63,718 nt of DNA from Capnocytophaga sp. (GCA_030538675.1 JAUNTM010000003.1:2102-65819); one strand, 5' to 3'. Numbered from the stretch's first letter, positions 1-9,512 are shown. Numbers and translations are program-made. The notes: generated by a model not told the origin, from the letters alone.

Positions 1-479
1 TACCCCAACGCTACCATTTTAATAGCGGCAATAGCAGCTTCTATGCCTTTGTTGCCGTGCTTTCCCCCACTTCTTTCAAGCGATTGTTGGAGGTTGTTAT
101 CGGTCAGGACGCAGAATATCACCGGAATATCGCCAGTTGCGTTGAGATGGGCAATGCCTTGCGTAACGCCATCGCAAACAAAATCAAAATGACGGGTTTC
201 GCCCTGAATGACACAACCGATAGCAATAACGGCATCAACATTTTGTGTATCACGCATTTTTTTGCTTCCGTGAACGAGCTCAAAACTGCCGGGAACTTCC
301 CAACAGATAATATTTTCATCGGTAGCCCCACAATCTTTCAGGGCTTCGATAGCTCCTTTTTTCATTGAAAAAGTAACCTCTTCATTCCACTCGGAAGTAA
401 CAATCCCAAAACGGAACGAAGCCGCATTTGGGATTTTGGTTTTGTCGTATTGCGATAGGTTTTTGTTTTCTGTAGCCAT
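1..479 (-). CDS. ribH: 6,7-dimethyl-8-ribityllumazine synthase (partial, C-terminus beyond left edge)
   Basis: Penultimate enzyme of riboflavin synthesis. It condenses 5-amino-6-ribitylamino-uracil with 3,4-dihydroxy-2-butanone 4-phosphate in the cytoplasm, usually as a 60-mer or pentamer. The minus-strand frame starts at an ATG at 477-479 and stays open to the window edge for 159 codons, so only the last few residues are missing (family length about 155-165). Diagnostic segments are FRFGIVTSEWN near residue 22, VPGSFEL near 62, IAIGCVIQGETRHFD near 85 and the C-terminal GNKGIEAAIAAIKM helix. It lies 142 bp downstream of the TPR gene on the same strand. Confidence 0.95.
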   Translation of the reverse strand, partial: MATENKNLSQYDKTKIPNAASFRFGIVTSEWNEEVTFSMKKGAIEALKDCGATDENIICWEVPGSFELVHGSKKMRDTQNVDAVIAIGCVIQGETRHFDFVCDGVTQGIAHLNATGDIPVIFCVLTDNNLQQSLERSGGKHGNKGIEAAIAAIKMVALG

Positions 480-621
480 TTATTTTTAAAGTGATAAGCC
501 AATAGGCATTAGCCAATGTTTTTTAGTGATGAGCCAATTAGCCAATAATTTTAAAGTGATAAACCAATAGACTATGACAATCTATTTCCTATTGGCTAAT
601 TCCTAACTCCCTTAAAAATGA
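480..621. repeat. Low-complexity intergenic repeats (GATAAGCCAATA-like)
   Basis: The spacer between the TPR gene and ribH is built from imperfect direct copies of a unit like AGTGATAAGCCAAT, at about 491, 524 and 557. An inverted copy (CTATTGGCTAATTCC) lies near 590. No gene or promoter consensus was found in it. The repeats could pair as RNA, but I see no terminator-type U tract. Confidence 0.55.
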
Positions 622-1401
622 TTAATTACTTATTTTTCCTAAGTAAATATCAATAGTGCGAGCTTCATCAGAGGCGGGGTATTCGTCTTTGATACGCTCA
701 AAATATTTAGCGGCTTCTTTGTTATTGTCTTGAAGCATTGCTGCGATACCTGCTTTTTTCAAATAAATAGGTGTCGAGAAATCATTGTTGTTATAGTCAA
801 ATGCCCTTTTATAGTAAGCGAGGGCTTCCTTGTTGTTTTTCAGTTCGGAATAGGCATCCCCGATATTTCCCAAAGCCAATGCACCGAGTATTTCGTCAGG
901 TGAGTTGAATTTTTTGAGATGATCGATAGCTTTTTCGTAGTTCTTCATTTGCATGTACGACATACCTGCAGAGTATTGAGCCAGATTAGCGGCTTTCGTG
1001 CCGTTGTATTGTTTTATAATTTCGAGGAAGCCGTATTTTCCTGCACCTCCATTTAGAGCGATAGCAAAAAGAGAGTCTTTAGCTTTACTATCGGTAGTGT
1101 TCAAGGCTTGGTCAAAATATTCTTGAGCAAAGAAAAGTTCGTTAGCACCTTCTTTTTCCTTGGGAGCAACTACAAAATGCTGATACGCCAAATACGCCAT
1201 TCCTATCACCGCTACTGCTACCAATGCACCGATGATTATTTTTTGATTTTTCTCAATCCAAGCTTCTGTTTTTCCTACGCTATGTTCTAACGAATCAAAA
1301 ACTTCTGCGGTTGTACTTTGGTTGTGAAGTTCTTGTTCTGTAAGTTCATCCGTGCGTTTTCCTCTATTAGGACGATTGTTTCTTTTTTTATAAACTGCCA
1401 T
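622..1401 (-). CDS. Membrane-anchored tetratricopeptide repeat protein
   Basis: 259 residues starting at MAVYKK (ATG 1399-1401). A longer in-frame extension exists upstream, but it would run through the promoter-like TACTTTTG box, so I reject it. A charged N-terminal cytoplasmic stretch of about 50 residues is followed by one membrane helix (IIIGALVAVAVIGMAYLAY, about residues 54-72). Next comes a helical repeat domain with recognisable TPR units, for example GALALGNIGDAYSELKNNKEALAYYKRA. The topology matches YfgM/TPR_21-type ancillary translocon proteins, which chaperone exported proteins at SecYEG; that role is inferred. It precedes ribH, on the same strand. Confidence 0.8.
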   Translation of the reverse strand: MAVYKKRNNRPNRGKRTDELTEQELHNQSTTAEVFDSLEHSVGKTEAWIEKNQKIIIGALVAVAVIGMAYLAYQHFVVAPKEKEGANELFFAQEYFDQALNTTDSKAKDSLFAIALNGGAGKYGFLEIIKQYNGTKAANLAQYSAGMSYMQMKNYEKAIDHLKKFNSPDEILGALALGNIGDAYSELKNNKEALAYYKRAFDYNNNDFSTPIYLKKAGIAAMLQDNNKEAAKYFERIKDEYPASDEARTIDIYLGKISN

Positions 1402-1422
1402 ATCATTTTTTTTTTCGTCGGG

Positions 1423-1430
1423 CAAAAGTA
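1423..1430 (-). promoter_or_regulatory. Promoter -7 box of the TPR gene
   Basis: TACTTTTG on the minus strand fits the Bacteroidota -7 consensus TAnnTTTG and is followed by GCCCG, a common start-site context. No clear TTG -33 element lies 19-20 bp upstream, so the promoter is probably weak or regulated. Confidence 0.5.
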
Positions 1431-1663
1431 AAAAAAAATATTGATATATAAGAGGATACAATAGAGTTTTTTTATAAACGGTAAATTAATGTCAAATGAC
1501 GTATAACCAATCTAATCTGCATTGGATAGAATGTCGTGCAGTATTTTTTTGGTTTTCAGCCGTTTATACTATTTCCCCGATTTGGATTACAAAGGACAGC
1601 ATGCCGATTTCAACTTGTTATGGCTTGCAAATTACATATTTCAATAGAAAAATTAACAAAATA

Positions 1664-1689
1664 AAGCCGCCCTGTAGAAAGAACGGCTT
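1664..1689 (-). terminator. Intrinsic terminator after the FadL-type gene
   Basis: Inverted repeat AAGCCG/CGGCTT with a short loop, followed on the minus strand by TATTTTG. It sits 28 bp beyond the stop codon of the porin gene. The rest of the 315-bp gap from 1402 to 1716 is AT-rich with no coding pattern. Confidence 0.6.
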
Positions 1690-1716
1690 AATTTACAAAC
1701 TAACAAAATTAAAAAT

Positions 1717-3246
1717 TTATAACTTGAAAATAGCAGTAACCACAAAGTTGCTCCAAGTAGAGTTGATTTGGGCTCTGTCGGTCAGTCCTGTGTCGTACAT
1801 TTGGTGTTGCCAATCGCGTTTGGAGCGGTTGTAAGCGACATCAATAGCAAATCCGCCAAAGTCGTAACCAAGTCCGAGTGAGTAACCGTTGAGGTCGCCC
1901 ATCAGTGCGTTATTTTTATACGGACTGCTTTCAAACCGGTATCCCGCACGCAAGCTCAATGCCGGCAAAGCCTTGAATTCCCCACCGATACGCACCACAT
2001 TTGATTCGCCAAATGTATTGCGGATAACCTCATTGGTCGACACAAACTGCTCTGCATTTTTGGTGCGGTACTTCATGTTTGCATAGTTCTTATATTGGTA
2101 ATCAACGCTGATTAAGCCGCGTTTTCCGAATACGTATGCCAAGCTCGCTGTCCATTCCGATGGAGTACTTAAGCGGTAATCATCGTAAAGGTTGACGATA
2201 TTCGGGTTGAGCGAATACGATTGTAACACGCCGTTGTCATCGTATGCTTGTGAGCTGAGGGATTGTACCGTTTCGTCGTTAAGGCGGTACCATGTGGGAC
2301 TTTGGTAAGCCAATCCCAGCCGCAGTTCGTCCGTTACCTTGTAGATACCACCTATTTGTAGTGATACGCCTTCACCGTTGGTCTGCAATTCATTGCGGAA
2401 ATTAGCATTTTGCAATCGCGAAGCAGGTGATGTGTCGGTGGCATTCTCGATGGTACGGGTAAATTGGCGGTAAGCTACTCTGTGAAAATTAAGGTTTGCC
2501 CCCAAGTGGAACGTATTGTTATACAAGAAACTGAAGTTTGTCGTGAATTTGTAATCACCGCCATACGTTTCCTGCCGGTACTGTTGGTTTACCGGTAACA
2601 AAGCGTTAGAGTGGTAGGCTATTTCACTGTCGTTGTCGGTATCGGGTTCGATGAGCCAGCCTTGATAGCCGAGAAAAGCCTGCTGCATGGCATATCCGCC
2701 ATTGATGCCAATCTCACGATAAGCACTTGAGATGCTTTCGCCCGAACGCAACCGCAGGTCGCCGAGCTGGAAGCCTGCCGCCATCGAACCGAAATAATCG
2801 GCAATGGAAGCATTCGTGTTCGTTCCGGAATAAGCTAACAAATTATCTTCGTAATTGCGGGTACGCTGGTAATTAATCCCGATGCTGAACTTGTTGAATT
2901 TAGCCCCCGGATTACCGTCTTTGAATACGAAGACAGTTCCGATCTGGTCAGCGTTTAAGTCCGATGATTCCGTTGAAGTACCGTTATTGAAGAACGAAGC
3001 ATTGCTTTTGGTGGTGTGTCCGCCGAGTGTAAGTGCGATAGCACCGTTGGCGAATACCGATGACCCTGCCGGGTTAATCGAAAATCCCGAGAAATCGCCA
3101 CCCAAAGCACCAAATGCACCGCTCATAGCTCTGTAACGGGCAGTACCGTACAATTCTTCTTGCGAGTACCGCAAGGCATCAATTTCGTTCTGGGCATAAC
3201 TGCCTGCCGCTGCAAGCAATGCTGCGGATAGTATAAGTCTTTTCAT
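1717..3246 (-). CDS. OmpP1/FadL/TodX-family outer-membrane porin
   Basis: 509 residues with a cleavable signal peptide (MKRLILSAALLAAAGSYAQ). The start of the mature protein, EIDALRYSQEELYGTARYRAMSGAFGALGG, carries the plug-and-first-strand pattern of FadL-type channels (ALGGDFSGFSINPAGSS). Alternating hydrophobic strands continue to a C-terminal FVVTAIFKL, the typical last beta-strand signature. FadL relatives carry hydrophobic compounds such as fatty acids across the outer membrane; annotations as 'hemin receptor' exist for flavobacterial members, and the substrate here is unknown. It lies 17 bp downstream of the lipoprotein gene, so the two are probably co-transcribed. Confidence 0.88.
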   Translation of the reverse strand: MKRLILSAALLAAAGSYAQNEIDALRYSQEELYGTARYRAMSGAFGALGGDFSGFSINPAGSSVFANGAIALTLGGHTTKSNASFFNNGTSTESSDLNADQIGTVFVFKDGNPGAKFNKFSIGINYQRTRNYEDNLLAYSGTNTNASIADYFGSMAAGFQLGDLRLRSGESISSAYREIGINGGYAMQQAFLGYQGWLIEPDTDNDSEIAYHSNALLPVNQQYRQETYGGDYKFTTNFSFLYNNTFHLGANLNFHRVAYRQFTRTIENATDTSPASRLQNANFRNELQTNGEGVSLQIGGIYKVTDELRLGLAYQSPTWYRLNDETVQSLSSQAYDDNGVLQSYSLNPNIVNLYDDYRLSTPSEWTASLAYVFGKRGLISVDYQYKNYANMKYRTKNAEQFVSTNEVIRNTFGESNVVRIGGEFKALPALSLRAGYRFESSPYKNNALMGDLNGYSLGLGYDFGGFAIDVAYNRSKRDWQHQMYDTGLTDRAQINSTWSNFVVTAIFKL

Positions 3247-3263
3247 AGTATTTCTATATAAAA

Positions 3264-4451
3264 TTATCTGCCTCCTCTTGAACTTGACGAACCTGAGCTT
3301 CGTGATGATGATGCACCACCGCCATAGCTTCTTGACGACGAGCCGGACGAGGATGAACCATAATTGCTGCTACGTGATGATGAACTTGACGAGCCGTAAT
3401 TACTGCTGCGTGATGACGAATTGTCATAACTCCTTGATGATGAACTCGTGTTCCCGTAGTTTCTCGATGAAGACTGGCTGTTCGTGTTCCCGTAGTTTCT
3501 CGATGAAGACTGGTTGCTTGTATTTCCGTAGTTTCTTCCGGTCGTGTTTGTGCTGTTACCGTAAGTACGGCTGCTTTGCGAAGGAGTGTAAGTGCCGTCG
3601 CCATAACGTTGGTAGCTGCGGGAACTGCTGTTGTTGTTATACGTTCCGTAGCTTCGTCGGTCAGATGAGGTTGAGGTCGTACCCGAAGGTCGGTTGTACA
3701 CGCGTGTCCCTGCCGAGTTGGTGTAATAACCGCCCGTATTGCGTGAATAGTTACGGTCTGTTCCTCTGCCACCGCTTACATAGGCATAATTATTCGGGTT
3801 GTAGTATCGGGCTGGGTAGCCGTAATACCCACCATAGTATCCGTATCTTCCGTAAGGATATCCATATCCCCAGTACGGATTGCCGTAATAGCCGCCCCAG
3901 TACGGTCCGTAGCCGTATCCCATAGCCAACCAGTACGAACGGTCGCGGTAGAAAGTGGAATTGTAATAGTAGTCATTCCAACCCCAACGATTGTACGGAT
4001 ACCATGCTCCGTAGCCCCAATAATTGCCAATTCCCCAGTAAGGATTTCCCCAATAGCGGTTGGTATCGTAGATATTGATGTTTACCTGTGTGGTATTGTC
4101 GCCCCAACCGGCATAGGATTGCTGTTGTACTGCCTGACCATTATTGTTGTACGAATCGGAGCTGTATTGGTCGATGTCCGTAAAATACCCGTAATTACCG
4201 TCAGCATCAGCGGAATACTGCCGTGCCACATCACCGAAATAGTCACTATATCGGTTTGTACCGCCGCGTGTTTGAGTTTGCGGACGGTTGTCATAACGCT
4301 CTACATAGCGTACAGACGTGCGTTCTCCGTAGATTCCGTCATCGTAGTAGGAGGCACTGTAATAAGAACCGCACGACACGAGCAATGCCGGCAAAGCCAC
4401 AACAGCCATCCAGCGACTTGCATTTCTTCTAATGTTTATGTTTTTTTTCAT
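3264..4451 (-). CDS. Tyr/Gly/Ser-rich lipoprotein of unknown function
   Basis: 395 residues from the ATG at 4449-4451. The N-terminus is a lipoprotein signal ending in LLVSC, with GSYYSASYYDD after the cysteine. No acidic residues directly follow the cysteine, so I see no clear surface-export signal. The middle (about residues 130-230) is extremely rich in Tyr, Gly, Trp and Asn (for example NPYWGYGYPYGRYGYYGGYYG split across repeats). The C-terminal 120 residues are low-complexity Ser/Arg/Asn/Tyr, including the repeat SSSRNYGNT. No catalytic motif is visible. Composition suggests a structural or adhesive envelope protein; this is inference. Confidence 0.75.
   Translation of the reverse strand: MKKNINIRRNASRWMAVVALPALLVSCGSYYSASYYDDGIYGERTSVRYVERYDNRPQTQTRGGTNRYSDYFGDVARQYSADADGNYGYFTDIDQYSSDSYNNNGQAVQQQSYAGWGDNTTQVNINIYDTNRYWGNPYWGIGNYWGYGAWYPYNRWGWNDYYYNSTFYRDRSYWLAMGYGYGPYWGGYYGNPYWGYGYPYGRYGYYGGYYGYPARYYNPNNYAYVSGGRGTDRNYSRNTGGYYTNSAGTRVYNRPSGTTSTSSDRRSYGTYNNNSSSRSYQRYGDGTYTPSQSSRTYGNSTNTTGRNYGNTSNQSSSRNYGNTNSQSSSRNYGNTSSSSRSYDNSSSRSSNYGSSSSSSRSSNYGSSSSGSSSRSYGGGASSSRSSGSSSSRGGR
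3448..3520. repeat. In-frame tandem DNA repeat inside the lipoprotein gene
   Basis: Two nearly identical copies of a unit of about 36 bp (core GTTCCCGTAGTTTCTCGATG then AAGACTGG) lie side by side. They encode successive SSSRNYGNT blocks. Because the unit is a multiple of three, copy-number change would alter protein length without breaking the frame. Confidence 0.65.
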
Positions 4452-4475
4452 TGCCTTGTTATTTTTATAGCATTG

Positions 4476-4506
4476 CAAAAATAAATTTATTAGTTTTGCA
4501 AAACAA
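4476..4506 (-). promoter_or_regulatory. Promoter of the lipoprotein-porin operon
   Basis: TTG (rc of 4504-4506), 20 bp, then TATTTTTG (rc of 4476-4483), followed by CAATG. This matches both elements of the Bacteroidota sigma-ABfr promoter and lies 25 bp upstream of the chosen ATG, which supports that start. Confidence 0.7.
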
Positions 4507-4550
4507 TTATTTGATAACCATTACACAACATTTGTGCCAAAAAAATAAGT

Positions 4551-6029
4551 ATGAGTAAAAACTTGACCAAACGAAGCGAAGATTATTCCAAATGGTATAA
4601 CGAGCTGGTGGTAAAAGCCGAATTGGCAGAAAATTCGGGCGTGCGTGGCTGTATGGTCATCAAGCCTTACGGCTATGCCATTTGGGAAAAAATGCAGGCA
4701 GAGCTTGACCGTATGTTCAAAGAAACAGGGCACGTGAACGCTTATTTTCCGCTCTTCGTGCCGAGAAGTTTTTTTGAAGCCGAAGAAAAAAACGCCGAAG
4801 GATTCGCCAAAGAATGTGCCGTAGTAACGCACTACCGCCTGAAAAACAATCCCGATGAACCGGGTAAGTTAATGGTAGACCCTGAAGCCAAGCTTGAAGA
4901 GGAACTCGTGGTGCGCCCCACTTCCGAAGCCATTATTTGGAATACCTATAAAGGTTGGATACAATCGTATCGTGATTTGCCGATTTTGATAAACCAATGG
5001 GCGAACGTGGTGCGTTGGGAAATGCGAACCCGACTTTTCCTCCGTACCGCCGAATTTCTTTGGCAGGAAGGACACACCGCTCACGCGACCAAAGCCGAAG
5101 CTATAGAGGAAGCCGAAAAGATGATGCACGTGTATGCCGAATTTGCCGAAAACTTTATGTCCGTTCCCGTCATCAAAGGTTTCAAAACCGAATCGGAGCG
5201 GTTCGCCGGGGCAGATGAAACGTACTGTATCGAGGCATTGATGCAAGACGGAAAAGCCTTGCAGGCAGGAACATCGCACTTTTTAGGGCAGAATTTTGCG
5301 AAAGCATTCGATGTGAAATTTGCTTCCAAAGAAGGCACGCTCGACCACGTTTGGGCAACCTCGTGGGGCGTTTCCACCCGATTGATGGGAGCTTTGATAA
5401 TGACGCACTCGGACGACAACGGCTTGGTTCTTCCGCCGAAACTCGCCCCAATTCAAGTCGTTATTGTACCTATATATAAAGGTGAAGAACAACTCGAAGC
5501 CGTTCGCGAACGCATCACACCGCTGATGGCAACGCTTAAGGCAAAAGGTATTTCCGTAAAATTCGACGACCGCGATACGCAGAAACCCGGCTTCAAATTC
5601 AACGAATACGAACTCAAAGGAGTACCTATCCGGTTGGCTGTGGGGCAACGCGACCTCGAAAACCAAACTTACGAAGCAGCCCGTCGCGATACGATGACCA
5701 AAGAATCGGTTTCCGCCGAAAATATCGTTGGCTATATCGAAAAAACACTTGATGACATTCAAAAAAATATCTTTCAAAAAGCCCTCGATTATCGGAATAC
5801 GCACATCACGGAAGTTAATTCGTATGATGAATTTAAAGAAATTTTGGAAACCAAAGGCGGATTTATCGCTGCCCATTGGGATGGCACGCCCGAAACGGAA
5901 GCCGCCATCCAAGAGGAAACCAAAGCGACCATTCGGTGTATTCCGCTCGATGCCAAAGAAGAAACAGGAACGTGCATCTATTCTGGAAAACCATCGGCGA
6001 AACGAGTGCTTTTTGCGAAAGCGTATTAA
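4551..6029 (+). CDS. proS: Proline--tRNA ligase (archaeal/eukaryotic-type, short form)
   Basis: 492 residues. It charges tRNA-Pro with proline at the expense of ATP. The class II core is visible: motif 2 region [20 protein letters not shown] near residue 152, the EGHTAHA loop and [13 protein letters not shown] near residue 240. The anticodon-binding domain starts around VVIVPIYKG (residue 303). The C-terminal part ends in KRVLFAKAY, typical of ProRS type 3, which lacks the editing insertion of the long bacterial form. The start is ATG with no Shine-Dalgarno site, preceded by A-rich DNA. It is the first of a plus-strand run of translation genes. Confidence 0.97.
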   Translation: MSKNLTKRSEDYSKWYNELVVKAELAENSGVRGCMVIKPYGYAIWEKMQAELDRMFKETGHVNAYFPLFVPRSFFEAEEKNAEGFAKECAVVTHYRLKNNPDEPGKLMVDPEAKLEEELVVRPTSEAIIWNTYKGWIQSYRDLPILINQWANVVRWEMRTRLFLRTAEFLWQEGHTAHATKAEAIEEAEKMMHVYAEFAENFMSVPVIKGFKTESERFAGADETYCIEALMQDGKALQAGTSHFLGQNFAKAFDVKFASKEGTLDHVWATSWGVSTRLMGALIMTHSDDNGLVLPPKLAPIQVVIVPIYKGEEQLEAVRERITPLMATLKAKGISVKFDDRDTQKPGFKFNEYELKGVPIRLAVGQRDLENQTYEAARRDTMTKESVSAENIVGYIEKTLDDIQKNIFQKALDYRNTHITEVNSYDEFKEILETKGGFIAAHWDGTPETEAAIQEETKATIRCIPLDAKEETGTCIYSGKPSAKRVLFAKAY

Positions 6030-6171
6030 AAATTTGGGAATTTGAAGATTTGAAAATTTGGAAATTGGCTTACTCGGATTTTTTTAATTTAGAAATTGGT
6101 AGTCAAGAATTAACTATTCGCTGTCCGTTATCCGCTATCCGCTAAAACCTAACCCCTAAACCCTGACCCCT
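6030..6171. repeat. Low-complexity spacer between proS and thrS
   Basis: Contains short direct repeats: AATTTG-type units (AATTTGGGAATTTGAAGATT then AATTTGGAAATTGG) and ATCCGCT/TTATCCGCTATCCGCT. The spacer ends in CCTAACCCCTAAACCCTG just before thrS. No gene, terminator or canonical promoter was recognised. Confidence 0.45.
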
Positions 6172-8121
6172 ATGATAAAAATTACACTTCCCGACGGTTC
6201 AGTCAAGGATTTCCCGAAAGGGACAACCGCCGCCGATGTAGCCGCTTCCATTAGCGAAGGTTTGGCTCGCAACGTACTTTCGGCACAGTTTAACAATGCT
6301 ACGGTGGAAACATCAACGCCACTGACCACCGACGGAAATTTGATACTCTATACGTGGAACGATGCCGAGGGCAAAAAGGCTTTTTGGCACTCGTCGGCAC
6401 ACATTTTGGCACAAGCCTTGGAGGAAACCTACCCCGGTATCCAGCTGACGATTGGCCCCGCTATCGACAACGGATTTTATTATGATGTCGATTTCGGAAG
6501 CCATAGTTTTTCAGAAAAAGACATTCCCGAAATCGAGAAAAAAATGCTCGAAATCGCCCGTGGAAAACACGCTTTTGCAATGCGTTCGGTAACGAAACAA
6601 GAAGCGTTGGATTTCTATAAAAATAATCCGTATAAAACCGAACTGATTGAAAATCTGGAAGATGGAACAATTACGTTCTGCGACCACAGTTCCTTTACCG
6701 ACCTTTGCCGTGGCGGACATCTGCCCAATACGGGTTTCGTGAAAGCGGTGAAAATCCTCAGTATTGCGGGGGCGTATTGGCGTGGCGACGAGAAAAACAA
6801 ACAGCTCACACGTGTGTATGCCATCTCGTTTCCGAAGCAAAAAGACCTTACGGAATATTTGGCATTGCTGGAAGAAGCCAAAAAACGCGACCACCGTAAA
6901 TTAGGAAAAGAATTGGAACTTTTTACGTTTTCACAAAAAGTGGGACAAGGGCTTCCGCTGTGGCTTCCGAAAGGAGCAGCATTGCGGGAGCGTTTGGAAA
7001 GTTTCTTGCGGAAAGCCCAAAAACAAGCGGGTTACGAGCAAGTGGTGTCGCCGCACATCGGGCATAAAGACCTCTATGTTACTTCGGGACACTGGGATAA
7101 ATACGGAAAAGACAGCTTCCAGCCGATTGCCACGCCCAACGAAGGCGAAGAGTATCTGCTCAAACCGATGAACTGTCCGCACCATTGCGAAATTTACAAT
7201 TCGCGTCCGTGGAGTTACAAGGATTTACCCAAGCGTTTTGCCGAGTTCGGAACGGTGTATCGCTACGAACAAAGTGGCGAATTGCACGGACTGACAAGGG
7301 TACGTTGCTTTACGCAAGACGATGCCCATATTTTCTGTACGCCCGAACAATTAAGTCAGGAGTTTGAAAACGTGATTGACTTGGTGCTGTACGTGTTCGG
7401 TTCGCTCGGATTTGAGAATTTTACGGCACAAGTATCGCTTAGAGACCCCGAAAACACTACGAAATATATCGGTTCGGACGAGAATTGGGCGAAAGCCGAA
7501 AACGCCATTATCAATGCTGCGAAAGCCAAAAAATTGAATTATGTGGTGGAAACAGGCGAAGCTGCGTTCTATGGTCCAAAACTCGATTTTATGGTCAAAG
7601 ATGCGCTCGGCAGAAGCTGGCAGCTCGGCACGATTCAGGTGGATTACAACCTGCCCGAACGCTTTGATTTGTGGTACAAAGGCAATGATAATGAGCTACA
7701 CAGGCCGGTAATGATACACCGGGCACCATTCGGAAGTATGGAGCGTTTTGTGGCGATTTTACTGGAGCATACGGCAGGAAATTTCCCGCTTTGGCTGATG
7801 CCCGAGCAGGCAATCGTACTCTCGTTGAGCGAAAAATATGAAAAATATGCTCAAAAAGTTTTACAATTGCTTGAAAATTACGAAATTCGCACCCGAATAG
7901 ACAATCGTAACGAAACTATCGGGAAGAAAATCCGCGAGGCGGAAACCCAAAAAATTCCGTTTATGATTATCGTAGGAGAAAATGAAGAGAAAAACGGCAC
8001 GGTTTCTGTGCGAAAACACGGTGGTGATGACTTGGGAAGCATTACCGTAACCGATTTTGCCAATATCGTGAACGATGAAACAGCCAAGAGCATCAAGCCT
8101 TTCAAAGGCGAAAATCAATAG
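6172..8121 (+). CDS. thrS: Threonine--tRNA ligase
   Basis: 649 residues. An N-terminal TGS domain (about 1-60) comes first. The editing/second additional domain carries HSSAHIL near residue 72 and [14 protein letters not shown] near 170, a zinc-type HxxxH...CxxxH site that hydrolyses Ser-tRNA-Thr. The catalytic core has [10 protein letters not shown] (zinc-binding Cys) near 333, [20 protein letters not shown] (motif 2) and [11 protein letters not shown] (motif 3). The C-terminal anticodon domain ends with [12 protein letters not shown]. The reading frame ends 8 bp before the proposed infC start, so the two genes are translationally close. Confidence 0.98.
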   Translation: MIKITLPDGSVKDFPKGTTAADVAASISEGLARNVLSAQFNNATVETSTPLTTDGNLILYTWNDAEGKKAFWHSSAHILAQALEETYPGIQLTIGPAIDNGFYYDVDFGSHSFSEKDIPEIEKKMLEIARGKHAFAMRSVTKQEALDFYKNNPYKTELIENLEDGTITFCDHSSFTDLCRGGHLPNTGFVKAVKILSIAGAYWRGDEKNKQLTRVYAISFPKQKDLTEYLALLEEAKKRDHRKLGKELELFTFSQKVGQGLPLWLPKGAALRERLESFLRKAQKQAGYEQVVSPHIGHKDLYVTSGHWDKYGKDSFQPIATPNEGEEYLLKPMNCPHHCEIYNSRPWSYKDLPKRFAEFGTVYRYEQSGELHGLTRVRCFTQDDAHIFCTPEQLSQEFENVIDLVLYVFGSLGFENFTAQVSLRDPENTTKYIGSDENWAKAENAIINAAKAKKLNYVVETGEAAFYGPKLDFMVKDALGRSWQLGTIQVDYNLPERFDLWYKGNDNELHRPVMIHRAPFGSMERFVAILLEHTAGNFPLWLMPEQAIVLSLSEKYEKYAQKVLQLLENYEIRTRIDNRNETIGKKIREAETQKIPFMIIVGENEEKNGTVSVRKHGGDDLGSITVTDFANIVNDETAKSIKPFKGENQ

Positions 8122-8129
8122 TAACTAAA

Positions 8130-8690
8130 ATTAGCAGAGCCATTAGTAAAAAAGTAAACACACCGGGCAGAGAAGACAAACAACCGCACAGAATTAACAG
8201 AGTAATCCGTGTGCCAGAGGTTCGTTTGGTTGGGGACAACGTAGAAATGGGCGTATATCCCACGCAAAAAGCATTGAAAATTGCAGAAGAATTGGAGTTG
8301 GATTTGGTGGAAATTTCGCCCAATGCCACACCTCCTGTTTGTAAAGTGATTGATTACAAAAAATTTCTTTACGAACAGAAAAAACGCGACAAAGAGCTGA
8401 AAGCCAAAGCTACAAAAATCGTCATCAAAGAAATCCGCTTTGGACCTCAAACGGACGACCACGATTACGAATTTAAGAAAAAACATGGCGAGAAGTTCTT
8501 AAAAGAAGGAGCGAAGCTAAAGGCGTATGTATTCTTTAAAGGGCGTTCTATCATCTATAAAGACCAAGGGGAAATCCTATTATTGAGGCTGGCAACCGAC
8601 CTTGAAAATTTCGGAAAAGTAGAACAAATGCCAAAGCTCGAAGGAAAAAGAATGACTATGTTCATCGCACCATTGCCTAAGAAAAAATAA
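8130..8690 (+). CDS. infC: Translation initiation factor IF-3, likely ATT start
   Basis: IF-3 binds the 30S subunit, blocks premature 50S joining and checks the start codon. The conserved body [18 protein letters not shown]... to IAPLPKKK is unmistakable. A GTG at 8211 would cut the family's conserved N-terminus (INRVIR), and no ATG or TTG lies further upstream in frame. Two ATT codons do, at 8130 and 8142. ATT is the well-known rare start of infC genes and lets IF-3 repress its own synthesis. I prefer 8130 because the leader before HRIN is then 19 residues, close to what I recall for flavobacterial IF-3; 8142 (182 residues) is the alternative. Confidence 0.9.
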   Translation: MSRAISKKVNTPGREDKQPHRINRVIRVPEVRLVGDNVEMGVYPTQKALKIAEELELDLVEISPNATPPVCKVIDYKKFLYEQKKRDKELKAKATKIVIKEIRFGPQTDDHDYEFKKKHGEKFLKEGAKLKAYVFFKGRSIIYKDQGEILLLRLATDLENFGKVEQMPKLEGKRMTMFIAPLPKKK

Positions 8691-8703
8691 TATTGTATAT
8701 TTG
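8673..8703 (+). promoter_or_regulatory. Promoter ahead of rpmI
   Basis: TTG at 8673-8675, 20 bp, then a perfect TATATTTG at 8696-8703 followed by CACCCGC. The -33 element lies inside the end of infC, so rpmI-rplT can be transcribed separately from infC. Confidence 0.7.
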
Positions 8704-8757
8704 CACCCGCTTTGAGAAAAGCAGCGAAGGAGTATCTAAAAATAAATTAAAAACAAA

Positions 8758-8955
8758 ATGCCAAAAATGAAAACCAAATCCGGAGCCAAGAAACGTTTCA
8801 AAGTTACAGGTTCGGGAAAAATTAAAAGAAAGCATGCCTACAAGAGCCACATCTTGACGAAAAAGTCAACGAAGCGTAAGCTGAAATTGACGCACTCAGG
8901 ATTGGTTCATGATAATGACATGAACAGCGTAAAAGAGCAATTGGGATTGAAATAA
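8758..8955 (+). CDS. rpmI: 50S ribosomal protein L35
   Basis: 65 residues, strongly basic, with the family core [20 protein letters not shown] at residues 5-24 and AYKSHIL soon after. L35 is an internal component of the large subunit near the exit-tunnel region. It stands between infC and rplT, the conserved bacterial order. Confidence 0.97.
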   Translation: MPKMKTKSGAKKRFKVTGSGKIKRKHAYKSHILTKKSTKRKLKLTHSGLVHDNDMNSVKEQLGLK

Positions 8956-9007
8956 TCACGCGTTTTTTTATGTCAGGGACAGACAGTACGAAGCGGTTCG
9001 GAGTGTC

Positions 9008-9040
9008 GCCCAGAGGTAATTCAATAACCATGGAGTGGGC
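9008..9040 (+). other. Possible RNA hairpin in the rpmI-rplT spacer
   Basis: The 144-bp spacer is long for this operon. GCCCA (9008-9012) pairs with TGGGC (9036-9040), and an inner GGTAATT/AATAACC stem with one mismatch closes a short loop. It may be part of an L20 leader that autoregulates rplT. Directly after it lies ATATGCACCCGCC (9064), resembling the context downstream of the rpmI promoter. Confidence 0.35.
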
Positions 9041-9099
9041 AAAAAAATAAAAAGTGTTGCCAGATATGCACCCGCCTACTACAAAATAAAATTTAAAAT

Positions 9100-9444
9100 A
9101 TGCCAAGATCAGTAAACGCCGTAGCTCGCAGAGCCCGCAGAAAAAAAATATTAAAACAAGCCAAAGGTTTCTTTGGCCGCAGAAAAAACGTTTGGACGGT
9201 AGCCAAGAATGCTGTTGAAAAAGCAATGGTGTACGCTTACAGAGACCGCCGTAACAAAAAGAGAACATTTCGTGCATTGTGGATTGCCCGTATTAATGCA
9301 GGTGCCCGCCTTCACGGATTGTCGTACTCTAAGTTTATGGGGAAACTCAAAGCTAATGATATCGAGCTGAACCGTAAAGTTCTTGCCGACTTAGCGATGA
9401 ACCACCCAGAAGCGTTCAAAGCTATCGTTGAGAAAGTAAAATAA
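9100..9444 (+). CDS. rplT: 50S ribosomal protein L20
   Basis: 114 residues, family length. It starts [20 protein letters not shown] and has the conserved [20 protein letters not shown] segment near residue 48. L20 binds 23S rRNA early in assembly and in many bacteria represses the infC-rpmI-rplT operon through its own mRNA. It is the last gene of that group, followed by a strong terminator. Confidence 0.97.
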   Translation: MPRSVNAVARRARRKKILKQAKGFFGRRKNVWTVAKNAVEKAMVYAYRDRRNKKRTFRALWIARINAGARLHGLSYSKFMGKLKANDIELNRKVLADLAMNHPEAFKAIVEKVK

Positions 9445-9477
9445 ACGTTTAACTAAAAAGATACTCTTCGCAATATC

Positions 9478-9512
9478 AAAAAGACTGCCCTTTTCGGACA
9501 GTCTTTTTTTTG
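9478..9512 (+). terminator. Intrinsic terminator after rplT
   Basis: AAAAAGACTG pairs with CAGTCTTTTT around a CCCTTTTCGGA loop region and runs into T8. It closes the infC-rpmI-rplT operon. The rest of the 287-bp gap to the next gene (9513-9679) holds no recognisable gene. Confidence 0.8.

Noticed and set aside
3278-3925. Plus-strand 215-residue reading frame opposite the lipoprotein gene
   Set aside because: Antisense shadow of a Tyr/Ser-rich repetitive gene; low-complexity translation (His, Arg, Cys, Ser) and no promoter.
8211-8690. infC starting at GTG 8211
   Set aside because: It removes the conserved HRINRVIR segment; ATT starts upstream are the known exception for this gene.
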